DNA from: an uncultured Clostridia bacterium
GTDB lineage: Bacteria; Bacillota; Clostridia; Lachnospirales; CAG-274
Direction of reading: 5' to 3'
NCBI GenBank assembly: GCA_947585865.1
Contig: CANPXH010000005.1
Span: 51,615-115,614, forward strand
DNA length: 64,000 bases
Shown here: positions 46,404 to 54,343 of the stretch, piece after piece
Position numbering within the stretch: position 1 is the first letter of the stretch
How the letters are laid out: every line of letters begins with the position of its first letter
Position numbers and translations under genes: made by a program
Notes under the pieces: model-generated
Told to the model about the DNA's origin: nothing
The model's database searches: none
Seen by the model: only the letters and a program-made list of their open reading frames with translations

Positions 46404-47380
46404 TTATTTAATAAAACTTAATATATGAGCAATTATATCTACAGTCCATGCGTTCCCTATACAGCTTTTAGCTCGGCACTCACTCACTCCACTTACTTGT
46501 GTATAACCTAATGGTAAGGTTTGAAGCTTTTCCATTTCATATAGGGAAAACTTTCTAAACCTTAATCCTTTATCGGTAGACACACACACGCCAACATCAT
46601 TGGGGTTTGCCGCCCTAATACAATGGCTTTTTGACGAACGATAGGCATATATACCTGCCACGTTCTACTTAAAATAACACCATCGTATTCATTGACAATC
46701 ATTGTTTTGTGAGGTAAATTATGTATATATAATAAGCCATCTTTATTGTATGTTATTTTCTTAAATTGGCTGTCGCTAAGAAAAAGTTTATTATCAACTG
46801 TTTTATTACAAATTTCTTTTAGTGTAAGGTATCTTCTTGACGGCAAGCTAAAACTAAAATTACACCAATATAATCTTTTTCTTCGCATAGGCGTTATTAT
46901 TTCGCTATCAATACATATCGGAAGACATTCTAATTTCTCGCTTATTATCGCTTTATAATCATTTTTCATTACCACATTTTCAAGTAAGAATTTTATATTC
47001 TTGTTAAACGATTTAATGTGATTAAGAATATCGGCATATTCAAAAAATAATTTACTTCGTGGATCATTAAAGTTTAATTGTTTCCCACAAAAGCTAAATC
47101 CTTGACAGGGACTTCCGCCGATCAATAAATCTATATCAGCCCAAGGAATATCCCATTCTCTCCATCGGGTAACATCGCCTAATTGTATTATTTGAGGATA
47201 ATTTTTGCGTGAAATTTCAATCGCATATTTGTCTATTTCACTGGCGTAATATTTTGAAACAGAAATGCCTGCTCTTTCTAAAGCAACCATACCACAGCTA
47301 ATTCCATCGAAAAGACTAAGAACAATTATGCCGTCTTTCCGTCTTATTTTGGTATTAATATTTGTTTTATCTTGTCTCAT
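46404..47380 (-). pseudogene. C5-cytosine DNA methyltransferase, frameshifted
   Basis: The N-terminal ORF (46562-47380) has motif I LSLFDGISCGMVAL, IV GGSPCQGFSFCGK, VI ENVVMKN and VIII RRKRLYWCNF. The remainder continues in another frame (46404-46661: AGIYAYRSSKSHCIRAANPN, MEKLQTLPLGYT, GNAWTVDIIAHIL), which holds motifs IX and X. The frame change lies near 46665-46680 (AGAACGTGGCAG). Either a recent single-base indel or an assembly error; without motif X the product is probably inactive. Confidence 0.78.
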
Positions 47381-47435
47381 AAGTAAGGAGAAATTGCAAT
47401 TTTATGTGCGCACAACTCTTTCTCCTTTCTACTGT

Positions 47436-47837
47436 TTAGTAATCTTTTGTGTCGTATAGATAGGCGTCTGTGTCAGGCAAATCTAATAAATCAAGGTATG
47501 CAAAATTCCGTTTATAAGCTTTTATTGTTCCCCATTCTTTTTTATATTCTACACAGATAACTTCCGATGAAGAATGTTTAAGCGCTTCGTAAACGGTAAT
47601 CCTGTCAGCACACATATCTTCTATTATGCTGTCAGTAGTGGGTACAATGTTCCATTTTTGAATACCCCTTATCTCATTACAATGGCATAGATATAGGTTT
47701 TGCTTTCTATCTATACAAGAAAATATAATAGGTATATCCTCAAAACAGAAAAATATTTCGTTATAATACAAAGCACCTATATATGGGATAGTAGCAAAAT
47801 ACAATGCTTTTGTCTTTTGTTCAAAAACATTAATCAT
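47436..47837 (-). CDS. Hypothetical element protein (DUF6575-like)
   Basis: 133 aa from the ATG after CAGGAGAG. The opening NVFEQKTKALYFATIPYIGALYY and the CFEDIPIIFSCID block recall a conserved protein of clostridial phages and ICEs; the function is unknown. Soluble, acidic. Confidence 0.65.
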   Translation of the reverse strand: MINVFEQKTKALYFATIPYIGALYYNEIFFCFEDIPIIFSCIDRKQNLYLCHCNEIRGIQKWNIVPTTDSIIEDMCADRITVYEALKHSSSEVICVEYKKEWGTIKAYKRNFAYLDLLDLPDTDAYLYDTKDY

Positions 47838-47842
47838 TCGAT

Positions 47843-48034
47843 TTACTCTCCTGTATGCAGACATCCGCAGTAATAATAATCATACTTAGCATTGGGATTG
47901 TACTGAAAATGAGGTAAATCCCAACTGCTTGGCACGGGATGATTGCGACCGTCTTTACATTGAATACATACAGCCTGTCTGCCTTCTAAGTTTACATTAT
48001 TTATTTCTGTATTTTTATTTGAATTTTTCTTGAT
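47843..48034 (-). CDS. 63-aa Cys-rich protein, probable AUC start (not in ORF track)
   Basis: Reads KKNSNKNTEINNVNL, then AVCIQCKDGRNHPVPSSWDL and YYYCGCLHTGE. The two CxxC/CxC sets suggest a zinc site. An in-frame TGA lies two codons before the ATC at 48034, and no ATG/GTG/TTG occurs until after the first CxxC. It fills the gap between the SPFH gene and the next ORF and ends five bases before that ATG. Confidence 0.6.
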   Translation of the reverse strand: MKKNSNKNTEINNVNLEGRQAVCIQCKDGRNHPVPSSWDLPHFQYNPNAKYDYYYCGCLHTGE

Positions 48035-48055
48035 ATAGCATCATCCCGGTTAATA

Positions 48056-48904
48056 TTATTTTACTACTGTATTAGCGCCCTGAATTGTTACCCAGCCGTG
48101 CTTTTGTCTTGCGTCCATTTCCCACTTGGAAATCAACTGAGGTGTGATAGCCTGTCCTAATCTGGCATATCTGTCAACGTCGGCATCGGTCTGGATTTTC
48201 TTAACGTCTGCCGCAGCTTTAGCCTGTATAGTCTTTGTTTCGGCTTCAAGTCTAGCCTTTTCCTGCTTTTGCTTTTCTATCTCTAATTCCTGCGCTACCT
48301 TGCTTCTCTCTGTGATAGCCTGCTGTATTTGTTCATCGGGTCTTGTGGCTGAAAGATTGGCTGACTCTACGGTAATTCCGTACTCTGACAGATAGCTTTG
48401 CAATACTTTGGTTATTTCACTGTTAAGCTCCGCCTTCTTATCCATATGAGCCTCTAAAACCGTGTATGTAGAAGTGACTTCGGAGATTTTTGCCTTGACC
48501 TTATTTCTTATGATACTGTCAACAACGTCCTGACCTGTCATTCCTCTATACTTGGTGAATACTCTGACCACATCATCGCTTTCAAAATGATAGCTCATTT
48601 CAAAGTCGACATTGAGCTTGCCGTCCTTACATATAACATCAAAGCTGTCGTTATCCTTAGAGCCTTCCCTTTCGTCCTGCGTCATAAGAAGCTGTTCGGT
48701 AGCAATAGAATACTCCGATACCTTAATGGTGGGAGCGACTAAATGCCAGCCTTGCGGAAGAACCTCGTCTTTAATACCGCCGTTAAGAGAATACTGTACG
48801 CCTACATATCCCGCAGGCACTACCTCTGAACATAAAAATACTGATATTGCGCCTACAATAATAACGATAGCTAAAATAATAGCTCCTATCTTACCTGTTT
48901 TCAT
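48056..48904 (-). CDS. SPFH/prohibitin-family membrane protein
   Basis: 282 aa from the ATG after AAAGGAGAGG. One N-terminal membrane helix (IGAIILAIVIIVGAISVFLC), an SPFH domain (VVPAGYVGVQYSLNGGI), and a C-terminal Lys/Glu/Ala coiled coil (EIEKQKQEKARLEAETK). Such proteins form membrane-scaffold rings. Carried on mobile elements fairly often; the role there is unknown, though phage-membrane defence has been proposed for some. Confidence 0.88.
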   Translation of the reverse strand: MKTGKIGAIILAIVIIVGAISVFLCSEVVPAGYVGVQYSLNGGIKDEVLPQGWHLVAPTIKVSEYSIATEQLLMTQDEREGSKDNDSFDVICKDGKLNVDFEMSYHFESDDVVRVFTKYRGMTGQDVVDSIIRNKVKAKISEVTSTYTVLEAHMDKKAELNSEITKVLQSYLSEYGITVESANLSATRPDEQIQQAITERSKVAQELEIEKQKQEKARLEAETKTIQAKAAADVKKIQTDADVDRYARLGQAITPQLISKWEMDARQKHGWVTIQGANTVVK

Positions 48905-49001
48905 TGTTATTATCCTCTCCTTTGTCTGTTTCATTGTCAAATGTACCGATAGCTTTTGTAAACCTTTTTGTCTGTTTATTTTCTTTGCAAAGTACATACA
49001 C
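48891..49001 (-). CDS. Candidate 36-aa small protein between the DUF262 and SPFH genes
   Basis: GTG start just after the DUF262 stop; reads YVLCKENKQTKRFTKAIGTF and ends NNENR, overlapping the SPFH start. Polar, with no recognised family and a weak ribosome site. Included because it fills the gap exactly. Confidence 0.35.
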   Translation of the reverse strand: MYVLCKENKQTKRFTKAIGTFDNETDKGEDNNNENR

Positions 49002-49002
49002 A

Positions 49003-50664
49003 TTATGCACCCGCTTCCAATACGGCAGAAGGTTGGGAGTTTCCGCTATTTCGTGAATTTATATAAGCAATATATGTGTCCAAGCGTTCACAGAGGTAAC
49101 TTACCGATAACGGTTCCGTATGGGTATAGCCTAGAGCATAATTTTCAAGCCAATCCATAAAAAGGCTGTCGTCTATGAGTATGTCACAGACATATTTTGC
49201 CAAGCCCACAAGGGCAGGAATATTTTCTCTGTTAAGTAAAGGCGAGTTGTTGTCTATATTCTTTATCCAATCCTCTAAGCAGTCTGTATAGAGGTCTGCG
49301 TTTTCAATAATACTGTCTATGATTTCCGGGTCTTTTGTCTGCAAGGCATCTATAAAGGACTGAGGTGTAACATCGTCTACCTCCCACGGCAGCATAATAT
49401 CGTCAACGCCCACAGACATTAAAGACTGAACTGCTACCATATTCTTTTGTGCCTGCGTGTCGACGTGGGATATAATAATATCCCTTGCGGTAAAGTCGTC
49501 TATGAAATCCGCTATAGCTTCATTGTCTATGGCTATGGCTTCTTCATCGGCTGATACGGAAGTATTTTCCTCTGTGCCAAGATATTCCGTCATAAGGGCC
49601 GTGAGAAGCTCTATCTTATTCATAATGACGGTTTTGTCCTTAGTGCCGCCCTGTGTTTTAAGTTCCTCGTATGTCGTGCCGTTGACGGATTTGTTTCTAA
49701 GTTCTGTGTCAAAGGATTTAAGAAAATCCATAAAACGGCTGTCGTCCAAGCCAAGCCTTGTAAACTTACGGAATAAAGGCATAAAAAGTATCGTTTCCGT
49801 TGAGTTGAACATAGGAATATCCTCTTTGCTCTCTACTATTTCGTCAAGACGCTCTATATATCCTTGTAATTCGTTGAAATGGCTGACTTTAGCGTGTTCC
49901 TGCAAGAAAGAACACATAGCGTTGGGATTTTTGTTCCAGTCGTCTATGAAGAAGCAGGTCATAATGCTTTCAAGTACGACTCTTTCCATAGCTCCGTTCT
50001 TGAATGAAGCAAGTGTATAATTGCCCTTATCTCTGAAAAAATCCATCTGGACGATTTTCTTAGCGACCTTGGCATATTCTCCGCCAAGATATGTAATGCC
50101 CTTCTGTGCGGCTGTCATAGCCCTTGAATTGTTATATCTTCTGATGTGGTATTCAATATCATCGGGAGTACAGGCAAGGTACTTTGTAGCTCCGATGTTA
50201 AACTCATCGAATCGTTCCTGTAATTCGGGAGGAAGCTGTCTGAAAAGCTTTCCTCTTATGTCGTACTCTTTGTTTTCGATATGGTTAGTCCCGTCCTCGT
50301 CCTTAACTATAAGCTGATAGGATATAATAGGATTGTCGGTGTTCTTTCCGCACTTAAAGGCGTTGTTGCGGTACATCGCCAAAGTGCTAAGCCTCTGCAA
50401 TCCGTCAAGAAGCCATATCCAGTAGGTATCGTTGTCGTTGATCTCCTCGGCTATGATAATATCCGGAATGGGATAGCCGTGAAGTATAGTAGATACAAGG
50501 TCGTACTGTTTCTGCTTTTCCCAATATTCAGAATATCTCTGAGTTGGGTAATCATCTCTGAGAGTCTTTTTTTCAAGAGCTTTCAAATAAGAAGAAACGC
50601 TCTTTACTTCTCTTTTCACTCTGTCAAAGGGATCTCTTTGGATTATTCCTGTCTTTTGTTTCAT
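49003..50664 (-). CDS. DUF262 (ParB-like/GmrSD-type N-terminal domain) protein
   Basis: 553 aa, ATG after AAAGGAGTG. N-terminal DUF262 domain with STILHGYPIPDIII and the DGLQRLS motif (usual DGQQR), which in GmrSD-type enzymes forms the nucleotide/nuclease site. The C-terminal half is helical and unassigned, without the HNH (DUF1524) partner. May act in defence or DNA maintenance; the activity is unproven. Confidence 0.8.
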   Translation of the reverse strand: MKQKTGIIQRDPFDRVKREVKSVSSYLKALEKKTLRDDYPTQRYSEYWEKQKQYDLVSTILHGYPIPDIIIAEEINDNDTYWIWLLDGLQRLSTLAMYRNNAFKCGKNTDNPIISYQLIVKDEDGTNHIENKEYDIRGKLFRQLPPELQERFDEFNIGATKYLACTPDDIEYHIRRYNNSRAMTAAQKGITYLGGEYAKVAKKIVQMDFFRDKGNYTLASFKNGAMERVVLESIMTCFFIDDWNKNPNAMCSFLQEHAKVSHFNELQGYIERLDEIVESKEDIPMFNSTETILFMPLFRKFTRLGLDDSRFMDFLKSFDTELRNKSVNGTTYEELKTQGGTKDKTVIMNKIELLTALMTEYLGTEENTSVSADEEAIAIDNEAIADFIDDFTARDIIISHVDTQAQKNMVAVQSLMSVGVDDIMLPWEVDDVTPQSFIDALQTKDPEIIDSIIENADLYTDCLEDWIKNIDNNSPLLNRENIPALVGLAKYVCDILIDDSLFMDWLENYALGYTHTEPLSVSYLCERLDTYIAYINSRNSGNSQPSAVLEAGA

Positions 50665-50710
50665 AATGTCACTCCTTTGTGTTTAGTGGTTAGCGGATAA
50701 AGAATAGTAA

Positions 50711-50902
50711 CTACTGGTTTATAGTCTGCCTGTACCAGCATTTGTCGCAATCGTTACAACAAGTATCGTCGCCGTAATTCGGGGCGTTATATCCGAAAAT
50801 CCGATAAGGACACCAGTTTTCGGTTATTGTCTCTATTATTTCCGATGATATATCGGGAAATATTTTACGAATATTATTGCTTAGCTTTACTGCGTAGGTC
50901 AT
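50711..50902 (-). CDS. 63-aa Cys-rich element protein
   Basis: ATG after AAAGGAGTGTGAACT. The N-terminal helix YAVKLSNNIRKIFP is followed by CPYRIFGYN and CCNDCDKCWYR. The C-terminal C-x2-C-W echoes the Cys-rich proteins at 43462 and 52999. Confidence 0.7.
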   Translation of the reverse strand: MTYAVKLSNNIRKIFPDISSEIIETITENWCPYRIFGYNAPNYGDDTCCNDCDKCWYRQTINQ

Positions 50903-50930
50903 AGTTCACACTCCTTTAATGTAAAATGCA

Positions 50931-50958
50931 TTGTAAAATTATGGTATTGTGGTATAAT
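50931..50958 (+). promoter_or_regulatory. Promoter of small hydrophobic peptide unit A
   Basis: TTGTAA, 16 bp, TATAAT. Transcription would start near 50965, at the foot of the first hairpin, and runs against the neighbouring leftward genes. Confidence 0.6.
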
Positions 50959-50963
50959 GTAAG

Positions 50964-51108
50964 AGTAAACAGTATCGCTCCGCGTTGACTCTAAAAACAA
51001 CGGAGCGGCTGTTTACCGTGATTGCATATCCGATACTTCCCGTCCCTGCCCGACTTAACAGGCAAGCAGCCGGTATCATCTCCAATATCGGAACAGGGAG
51101 GTGGTATC
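50964..51108 (+). promoter_or_regulatory. Structured leader of unit A with an overlapping leader ORF
   Basis: First hairpin: GTAAACAG..CGCTCCG (50967) with CGGAGCGGCTGTTTAC (51001). Then CGATAC and CCCTG (51030-51047) can pair with CAGGG and GTATCG (51094-51109), which buries the GGGAGG ribosome site. A 32-codon leader ORF runs from GTG 51018 to TGA 51116, overlapping the peptide start by 8 bases. Confidence 0.5.
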
Positions 51109-51279
51109 GTGATTGATGTAATCGATTTGTTATTCGGTATTTTCGGAATATGTGTCGATACCATTATCCAAAGATTTGTGCCGGAATTATGCTTGTCTGC
51201 AAGGATTTGCATAATGTCTACTCTGTTTGTAGCCCAAAAGGTTATAACGGAGTGGATAAGGCATATTGAACAAAAATAG
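51109..51279 (+). CDS. Small hydrophobic peptide A (56 aa)
   Basis: GTG start seven bases after GGAGG. An amphipathic or membrane N-terminal half (DVIDLLFGIFGICVDTII), a second hydrophobic stretch (CLSARICIMSTLFVAQKVI) and a charged end. No family recognised. It sits alone on the + strand with its own promoter and terminator, which resembles a type I toxin or a small regulatory membrane peptide. Confidence 0.55.
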   Translation: MIDVIDLLFGIFGICVDTIIQRFVPELCLSARICIMSTLFVAQKVITEWIRHIEQK

Positions 51280-51301
51280 CAAATAACAAGTAATTTATGA
51301 T

Positions 51302-51330
51302 AAAGGATAGGCTTTTGCTTATCCTTTATT
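51302..51330 (+). terminator. Terminator of unit A
   Basis: AAAGGATA..TATCCTTT stem followed by ATTTC, 23 bp after the stop. Confidence 0.6.
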
Positions 51331-51341
51331 TCGTGAAATAG

Positions 51342-51632
51342 TCACCTCTCCGTCAGCCTAGCGGCTGCCACCTCCCCTATTATATGGGAGGTTGAGGGGC
51401 GAGGTATAAGTGAACAGGTCGTTGTTCTATTTTCAACATCTATATTGATAGTCTTAAAATCAAAATTATTTTCCTTAACTGTTCTGTATACGTCCGATAT
51501 AAAGCTTATAACAGATGTGTACATTTCTGTCTTATTAACGGTCAGGTCTTTGACGGTATCATCATAGAGCATTATTAAGCCCTTGACAAATCCGCCCTTG
51601 ATGTTGTCGTAGCTTGCGATAATTTCAGCCAT
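51342..51632 (-). CDS. Sigma-factor-coupled small protein
   Basis: 96 aa. The ATG overlaps the sigma-like gene's end by 8 bases, so translation is coupled. Helical N-terminal part (MAEIIASYDNIKGGFVKGL..). The last 18 or so residues (IPRPSTSHIIGEVAAARL..) are encoded by a palindromic repeat that has replaced the original C-terminus. Possibly a partner or anti-sigma protein, by position only. Confidence 0.65.
   Translation of the reverse strand: MAEIIASYDNIKGGFVKGLIMLYDDTVKDLTVNKTEMYTSVISFISDVYRTVKENNFDFKTINIDVENRTTTCSLIPRPSTSHIIGEVAAARLTER
51343..51402. repeat. Palindromic repeat, copy 1
   Basis: ACCTCTCCGTCAGCCT..CGGCTGCCACCTCCCC followed by GGGAGG, nearly identical to copy 2 at 52828. GC-rich and self-complementary, the form of a REP/MITE-like dispersed repeat often seen in gut Clostridia. 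Covers the 3' end of the 51342 gene. Confidence 0.75.
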
Positions 51633-52206
51633 AGCTATCGTCCTTTGGCTTATGAAAAAGTATTTTTACCTTGTCATATGAACGGATAACTGCCATATGA
51701 GAGCAGAAATCCTTATATTTAATATGTAATTTGATACATATTTCATCGGAAGGTGAGCCGTCTGCAAGCATATATAATATATCTCTCTGTAAGGGAGATA
51801 ATTTTCTTAAATACGCTTCCATTGTTGACGATAAAGCATTGTTGTCTATAAGCTCCGCCTCTATGTTGGTATCGTCTGCTATGAGGGTTATGTAACTGTC
51901 CTCATCGTCGCCTATACAGGTGTCTAAGGATACGAGGTTGCCCGCCCTCTTATGGCAGTTGCGCTTGGATATTTCCGAGCATATTTTATTGTTTAAGCAG
52001 ATAGATAAGTATGTTTCAAAGGCTGTACCTTCATCGGGATCCCAGCGGTTGAGTACGTTCATAAATATGGAGTTACCTAATGAGTAAAAATCTGCACTGT
52101 CCTTGTCCGACAAGCCGCCGAATTTAAGGAGAAGCATATCTATAAGTCTGTGAAGCTTTTTGCCGTTGTCGGCATAATACGATACCAAAATTTCGTCTTT
52201 AGTCAT
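51625..52206 (-). CDS. Sigma-70-like factor
   Basis: 193 aa. Region 2-like block (DFYSLGNSIFMNVLNRWDP, TAFETYLSICLNNKICSEI) and a C-terminal region 4-like helix-turn-helix (LSPLQRDILYMLADGSPSDEICIKL). Probably directs transcription of element genes; target promoters are not evident. The stop overlaps the partner gene. Confidence 0.75.
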   Translation of the reverse strand: MTKDEILVSYYADNGKKLHRLIDMLLLKFGGLSDKDSADFYSLGNSIFMNVLNRWDPDEGTAFETYLSICLNNKICSEISKRNCHKRAGNLVSLDTCIGDDEDSYITLIADDTNIEAELIDNNALSSTMEAYLRKLSPLQRDILYMLADGSPSDEICIKLHIKYKDFCSHMAVIRSYDKVKILFHKPKDDSYG

Positions 52207-52246
52207 TGAGAGCCTCCTTTTATGGGGATATATTTATTGAATATAA

Positions 52247-52275
52247 TTGACTATTTATAAATAATTGTGTAAAAT
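52247..52275 (+). promoter_or_regulatory. Promoter of small hydrophobic peptide unit B
   Basis: TTGACT, 17 bp, TAAAAT. The same -10 and spacing occur at unit C (54406). Confidence 0.6.
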
Positions 52276-52360
52276 ATAATTGGTTGCAATGTAAGTGCTT
52301 TTAAAAAAGATATGCGATTAAAAAAGATATGCCAAAATTCCAAAAGAAAGAAGGTATACC

Positions 52361-52594
52361 TTGACAGACATAATCATTTTGGTAGGTGTCTGCGGAGGAC
52401 TATACTGTGTCGGATATATAGGCTATCTTGTATTCAACGCTTTTGTTGTCCGTCAAATCGTAACACACAAGGATATGTCGAATAAAAAGGCGGCAAGTAT
52501 CGCCGAAATCGCCGCACACAGTAAGCCTCCGAAAAACACGCTACAGATATATTCTGTCGTTCGTTGCTTACGCAACTATGAGAGAGCCGATTAA
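52361..52594 (+). CDS. Small hydrophobic peptide B (77 aa)
   Basis: TTG start after AAGAAGG. One membrane helix (IIILVGVCGGLYCVGYIGYLVF) followed by FVVRQIVTHKDMSNKKAASIAEI, which matches peptide C (FVVWQIIHHKDLSNSKVRSIAKI). So B and C are paralogues with a membrane N-terminus and a basic cytoplasmic tail. The reading frame runs into the terminator stem. No known family. Confidence 0.6.
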   Translation: MTDIIILVGVCGGLYCVGYIGYLVFNAFVVRQIVTHKDMSNKKAASIAEIAAHSKPPKNTLQIYSVVRCLRNYERAD

Positions 52595-52610
52595 AGGCTC
52601 TCTTTTTATC
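52582..52610 (+). terminator. Terminator of unit B
   Basis: AGAGAGCC..GGCTCTCT with TTTTAT. The same stem sequence is reused at unit C (54742). Confidence 0.75.
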
Positions 52611-52613
52611 TGA

Positions 52614-52997
52614 CTACAGGCCGCAGGCTTTTAATATTTCCGCCTTATGGGTGTAGAGATAACCAATGAATTGATCAAAATCTAAGCCGTTTGGAAATTT
52701 GTTACGGACAAAAGATTGATATTCTTTGCTTTTACCTGCTCCGTGTATGTGGGTTACAAGCTCGTATACGGAGTCTTTTTTAGATATATTCTCTTTTGGT
52801 ATTTGAGATTTTTCGGCAAAGGTATGAACCTCTCCGTCAGCCTGACGGCTGCCACCTCCCCTGATAGGGGAGGTTTGGAAGGGGCCGAGAATAAAGTCTA
52901 TTGTTATTTCTCCGTCAAGGTCTTTTAGTGCCTCTGCTATAAGGTCGGCAAGTCCGTTACGTTTGTTATTGTTTGTTTGTACTATCTGTATTTTCAT
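52614..52997 (-). CDS. Hypothetical protein carrying an in-frame repeat insertion
   Basis: 127 aa. KIQIVQTNNNKRNGLADLIA at the N-terminus and a helical C-terminus (SKEYQSFVRNKFPNGLDFDQ). Between them, PFQTSPIRGGGSRQADGE is encoded by a palindromic repeat (52828-52888) that keeps the frame open. No family recognised. Confidence 0.6.
   Translation of the reverse strand: MKIQIVQTNNNKRNGLADLIAEALKDLDGEITIDFILGPFQTSPIRGGGSRQADGEVHTFAEKSQIPKENISKKDSVYELVTHIHGAGKSKEYQSFVRNKFPNGLDFDQFIGYLYTHKAEILKACGL
52828..52888. repeat. Palindromic repeat, copy 2
   Basis: ACCTCTCCGTCAGCCTGACGG..CACCTCCCCTGATAGGGGAGG. Same family as copy 1 at 51343. Lies inside the 52614 coding sequence without breaking the frame. 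Confidence 0.75.
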
Positions 52998-52998
52998 T

Positions 52999-53454
52999 TT
53001 AGGTTATCTCCTTTAAAAGTTCTTCCGGAATAGGTTTATTCCAACAATCATAACAAGTGCTGTTACATCCATAGTGTCTAGTGTCCATACTGAAAAAACT
53101 ATTAATGCAGTTACCATTACAAAATTCAACAACCGAGTCGGCGTCTTCCGAAAAGCATGTTCGCATTGTGGAATTTTTTGTTGTGAATTTATCAAAGGGA
53201 AAATTTTCCTTAAAGTATTCTAAATATGTAGGAATGTCTAGCTGATTGTTATCTGACCATTTCTGTACAATATGTACCACCTCTTCGGAGTTATTCGCAA
53301 TACGCCACAGGCAGTCAGTTTTTGTATTAGCCTTTGGATTACTAATTTCAGCGTGACTTCCGAAATAGCATTTCTCACACGATGAATTATCACATAATCT
53401 ATTAAATTCATTGAGAAAATTGACAGTATCGCTGCAATCTATTCTTTGTTTCAT
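52999..53454 (-). CDS. Cys-rich element protein (family 1 paralogue)
   Basis: 151 aa. RIDCSDTVNFL, CDNSSCEKCYFG, VVHIVQKWSDNNQ, CNGNC and CNSTCYDCWNKP. Same plan as the protein at 43462. Probably metal-binding; the role is unknown. Starts 11 bp after the upstream two-helix membrane gene. Confidence 0.75.
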   Translation of the reverse strand: MKQRIDCSDTVNFLNEFNRLCDNSSCEKCYFGSHAEISNPKANTKTDCLWRIANNSEEVVHIVQKWSDNNQLDIPTYLEYFKENFPFDKFTTKNSTMRTCFSEDADSVVEFCNGNCINSFFSMDTRHYGCNSTCYDCWNKPIPEELLKEIT

Positions 53455-53465
53455 AATTATCCTCC

Positions 53466-53726
53466 TTAATATCTACTGTCTGGAACGGCGTACAAGCTTT
53501 TGCTATATGCAAGCTTTTTCATTATTTTATCCCGTCTGCGTTTCCTCTTGATATGATCTGTATATAGGTCTATAGCTAATGCAATTATCAATGCAAATAA
53601 GCCAACTATTAACAACAGTGTACATACTCCGTTAAAAGATAGTGGAATATAAAACATTGCCATTGCGGATGCAATCAACGACAAAGCTGCCGTTGTAATG
53701 TTGGTTGTGACAAGTATCCTTTTCAT
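53466..53726 (-). CDS. Small two-helix membrane protein
   Basis: 86 aa. Helices ITTAALSLIASAMAMFYIPL and GVCTLLLIVGLFALIIALAI, then a strongly basic tail (HIKRKRRRDKIMKK). Ribosome site AAAGGAGG. No family recognised. Confidence 0.7.
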   Translation of the reverse strand: MKRILVTTNITTAALSLIASAMAMFYIPLSFNGVCTLLLIVGLFALIIALAIDLYTDHIKRKRRRDKIMKKLAYSKSLYAVPDSRY

Positions 53727-53789
53727 CTAAGAGACCTCCTTTGTGATTTATACCTGAATATTATTTCTTGTTTTTTAATTATTTTTTTC

Positions 53790-53818
53790 TTGACTAAATG
53801 TCTATATTAAGTTATAAT
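53790..53818 (+). promoter_or_regulatory. Promoter of candidate small RNA A
   Basis: TTGACT, 17 bp, TATAAT, near consensus, with no ORF behind it before the terminator at 53891. Confidence 0.65.
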
Positions 53819-53824
53819 AATCAT

Positions 53825-53933
53825 ACATAAATGGGCATAAAAATAAGACACCCTACGGGCTGATTATTTTTCCATTTATTGTGTTTTGCACTGCTATCCT
53901 AAGTGTTGGCGCAGGAAGGATAGCAGTTTTTTA
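53825..53933 (+). ncRNA. Candidate small RNA A (about 105 nt)
   Basis: Starts just after a near-consensus promoter and ends in a strong terminator (CTGCTATCCT..AGGAAGGATAGCAG then TTTTTT, 53891-53933). A first hairpin has AAATGG..AAAATAA paired with TTATTTTTCCATTT and an exposed loop ACACCCTACGGGC. No ORF with a ribosome site. CCCTAC could pair with GTAGGG in the leader of peptide C. The 200 bp that follow (53934-54106) hold nothing I can name. Confidence 0.5.
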
Positions 53934-54106
53934 TGTTGTTTTAATCGAACAGATGTTCTAATATTCGTATTAATAATACGACATTTTTTGACAGATGTCA
54001 AGGGGAAAATTTATTCCTTTTTGTGGTACGGGATATTATTGTGCCATATCTTCATAGGGGCTGAATTTGCCTTGACTTGCCCTTCTGTATTTATTTTATG
54101 TGGATA

Positions 54107-54130
54107 GCCGCAAGGGATAAGCCTTGCGGC
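54107..54130 (-). terminator. Hairpin after the RHH gene
   Basis: GCCGCAAGG and CCTTGCGGC form a 9-bp perfect stem. Reading leftward the tail is A/T-rich but not a T-run, so terminator use is likely rather than certain. Confidence 0.5.
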
Positions 54131-54143
54131 AGTCGGGAACGCC

Positions 54144-54323
54144 CTATCCTTTCAATTCCTCATACACCTTAGATATGCCCATTCTGATTATTTCGGACTT
54201 AGGCTTGCCCGTCTTCTGACAACAGAAGTCAAGGCGAGCTAAATCAGTCTTAGAAAGACGTATTTTATAGGTTGTATTTTTGGGATCGTCAGTAGGTCTG
54301 CCCATCTTTGGGTTTTTACTCAT
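54144..54323 (-). CDS. Ribbon-helix-helix (CopG-like) repressor
   Basis: 59 aa from the ATG after AAGGGAG; the track's longer start lies inside the operator. YKIRLSKTDLARLDFCCQKTG followed by KSEIIRMGISKVYEEL is the RHH fold. Its promoter region holds a perfect inverted repeat (TGTACCCAC..GTGGGTACA), so it probably represses itself. Confidence 0.82.
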   Translation of the reverse strand: MSKNPKMGRPTDDPKNTTYKIRLSKTDLARLDFCCQKTGKPKSEIIRMGISKVYEELKG

Positions 54324-54343
54324 AAGATGCACTCCCTTCTTTA

